From Deltaproteobacteria bacterium (GTDB lineage Bacteria; Myxococcota_A; JAADFL01): 6,958 nucleotides of DNA. Positions 6,169-6,958 of the stretch are shown piece by piece. The DNA is taken from positions 1-6,958 of the forward strand of contig JAADFL010000060.1 of the NCBI GenBank assembly GCA_013152945.1, read 5' to 3'. A model generated the notes under the pieces. It ran no database searches, had not been told where the DNA came from, and saw only the letters and a list, made by a program, of their open reading frames with translations. Each line of letters opens with the position of its first letter. Positions within the stretch are counted from its first letter, which is position 1. Both the position numbers and the translations under genes were made by a program.

Positions 6169-6953
6169 GGCTTGCGATAGTATCGCTGACGCTCGCGGCC
6201 GCAGCAATCCCTACGGCGGTGAAGTCCGCAGGAGAGGATGCCAGGGCCTTCATGGAGGATGTTTTCAACCGATCCTCGTGGAAGGACATGCAGGCTGACC
6301 TCGAACTCGTGCTCAAGAACAAGTCCGGCGACAAACGGGTGAAAAGGCTCAAGCTGTGGAGCAAGAACAACGACAAGGGCGAGACGAGCATGCTCATGCG
6401 CTTTACCGCTCCGGCGGACGTCAGGGGCACCGGTTTCCTGCTTATCGAGCACAAGGAGGGCCGGGATGATCGTAGGCTCTTCCTGCCGGCCTTGAGAAGG
6501 GTGAAGAGGCTAACCGGCTCCGGCGGCAGGGCCAACTTCATGTCCAGCGATTTCTCGTTCTACGACATAGGCAAGCCGAAGCTGGGAGATTGGAAGTTCT
6601 CCTTTACAGGCGAAGAGACAGTGGACGGCGTGAAGTGCAAGGCAGCGGAAGGCATGGCTGCATCAGCGGACGTGGTTTCGGACACCGGCTACTCCAAGGT
6701 CGTATGGTACGTGGATCCTGCCAGGAAAATCGTATTGGCGGCGGACTACTACGACAAGGACGGCACACTGTTCAAGAAGATGAAAGTACTCGAAGTGAAG
6801 GACGTCGCCGGCAGACCCTTTGCAACGCACATGTCAATGCAGGACGTGACCACGGGACACTCGAGCGAGATGGTGTTCGCCAACCTCGTGACGGACAAGG
6901 GCCTCGGCGACTCGGTCTTCACGGAGAGGAACTTGAAGAGGTGGAGGAGGTGA
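6165..6953 (+). CDS. Outer membrane lipoprotein-sorting protein (LolA-like)
   Basis: The 262-residue product begins with a clear Sec signal peptide (MRLAIVSLTLAAAAIPTAVK, probable cleavage after SA at 22). The mature part has the LolA-like half-barrel family signature: MRFTAPADVRGTGFLL (78-93), RRLFLPALRRVKRL (103-116) and NFMSSDFSFYD (124-134). Next come the strand pair around VDGVKCKAAE (153-162) and VVWYVDPARK (179-188), and a final MSMQDVTTGH (223-232). This family is related to, but distinct from, the general lipoprotein chaperone LolA. It is repeatedly found beside MMPL/RND permeases, where it is thought to bind a lipophilic cargo or lipoprotein in the periplasm. The start overlaps the transporter stop (ATGA, 6165-6168). 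I infer that it carries the pump's substrate across the periplasm. The protein appears complete. Confidence 0.9.
   Translation: MRLAIVSLTLAAAAIPTAVKSAGEDARAFMEDVFNRSSWKDMQADLELVLKNKSGDKRVKRLKLWSKNNDKGETSMLMRFTAPADVRGTGFLLIEHKEGRDDRRLFLPALRRVKRLTGSGGRANFMSSDFSFYDIGKPKLGDWKFSFTGEETVDGVKCKAAEGMAASADVVSDTGYSKVVWYVDPARKIVLAADYYDKDGTLFKKMKVLEVKDVAGRPFATHMSMQDVTTGHSSEMVFANLVTDKGLGDSVFTERNLKRWRR
6945..6953 (+). promoter_or_regulatory. Ribosome binding site of a next gene beyond the window
   Basis: AGGAGGTGA at 6945-6953 is a near-perfect ribosome binding motif overlapping the stop codon of the LolA-like gene. Only five bases (CGACC) follow before the window ends, the right spacing for a start codon at about 6959. 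A further operon gene therefore probably begins just outside. Operons of this kind often add an outer-membrane or hypothetical protein there, but its identity cannot be seen. The motif also encodes the C-terminal Arg-Arg codons, so chance is possible. Confidence 0.5.
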
Positions 6954-6958
6954 CGACC

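Overview
The window looks like chromosomal DNA of a Gram-negative bacterium. It encodes an RND/MMPL-type inner-membrane exporter next to a periplasmic LolA-like protein, a pair that only makes sense with an outer membrane. Frequent AGG arginine codons, a G+C-rich right half and this TetR/MMPL/LolA-like layout would fit a deltaproteobacterial-type lineage, but that placement is a weak inference.

Left part (1-3047): an A+T-rich leader of about 157 bases is followed by a coding region split over two frames. The 158-493 reading (N-terminal part) and the 483-3047 reading (854 residues) appear to be one gene of about 960 codons. It is broken by a one-base frame difference just after position 401. 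The product combines a remnant of a ThuA/glutamine-amidotransferase-like fold, a small SdrD_B-like beta domain, a calcineurin-like metallophosphoesterase with a complete motif set, and a PQQ-like beta-propeller. It is probably exported. Its substrate is unknown.

Right part (3048-6958): a compact same-strand operon encodes a TetR-family repressor (3109-3747), a 797-residue MMPL/RND transporter (3775-6168) and a LolA-like 'outer membrane lipoprotein-sorting protein' (6165-6953). The last two overlap by four bases (ATGA). A very strong ribosome binding site at the right edge implies that the operon continues. The intergenic region before tetR holds a perfect TTGACA -35 box, a 17-base spacer and TATCTT. 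It also has a 7-bp perfect inverted repeat over the end of the -10 box and the start codon, and a 19-bp tandem repeat. This looks like an autoregulated promoter with a possibly leaderless tetR transcript.

Likely joint function: the repressor senses a lipophilic ligand and controls an inner-membrane RND pump, which works with a periplasmic lipid/lipoprotein-binding partner to move a hydrophobic molecule towards the outer membrane. The split phosphoesterase gene differs in base composition and seems functionally unrelated. I see no RNA genes, CRISPR arrays or transposons. The best candidates for something new are the tetR control region and the four-module phosphoesterase with its disrupted reading frame.
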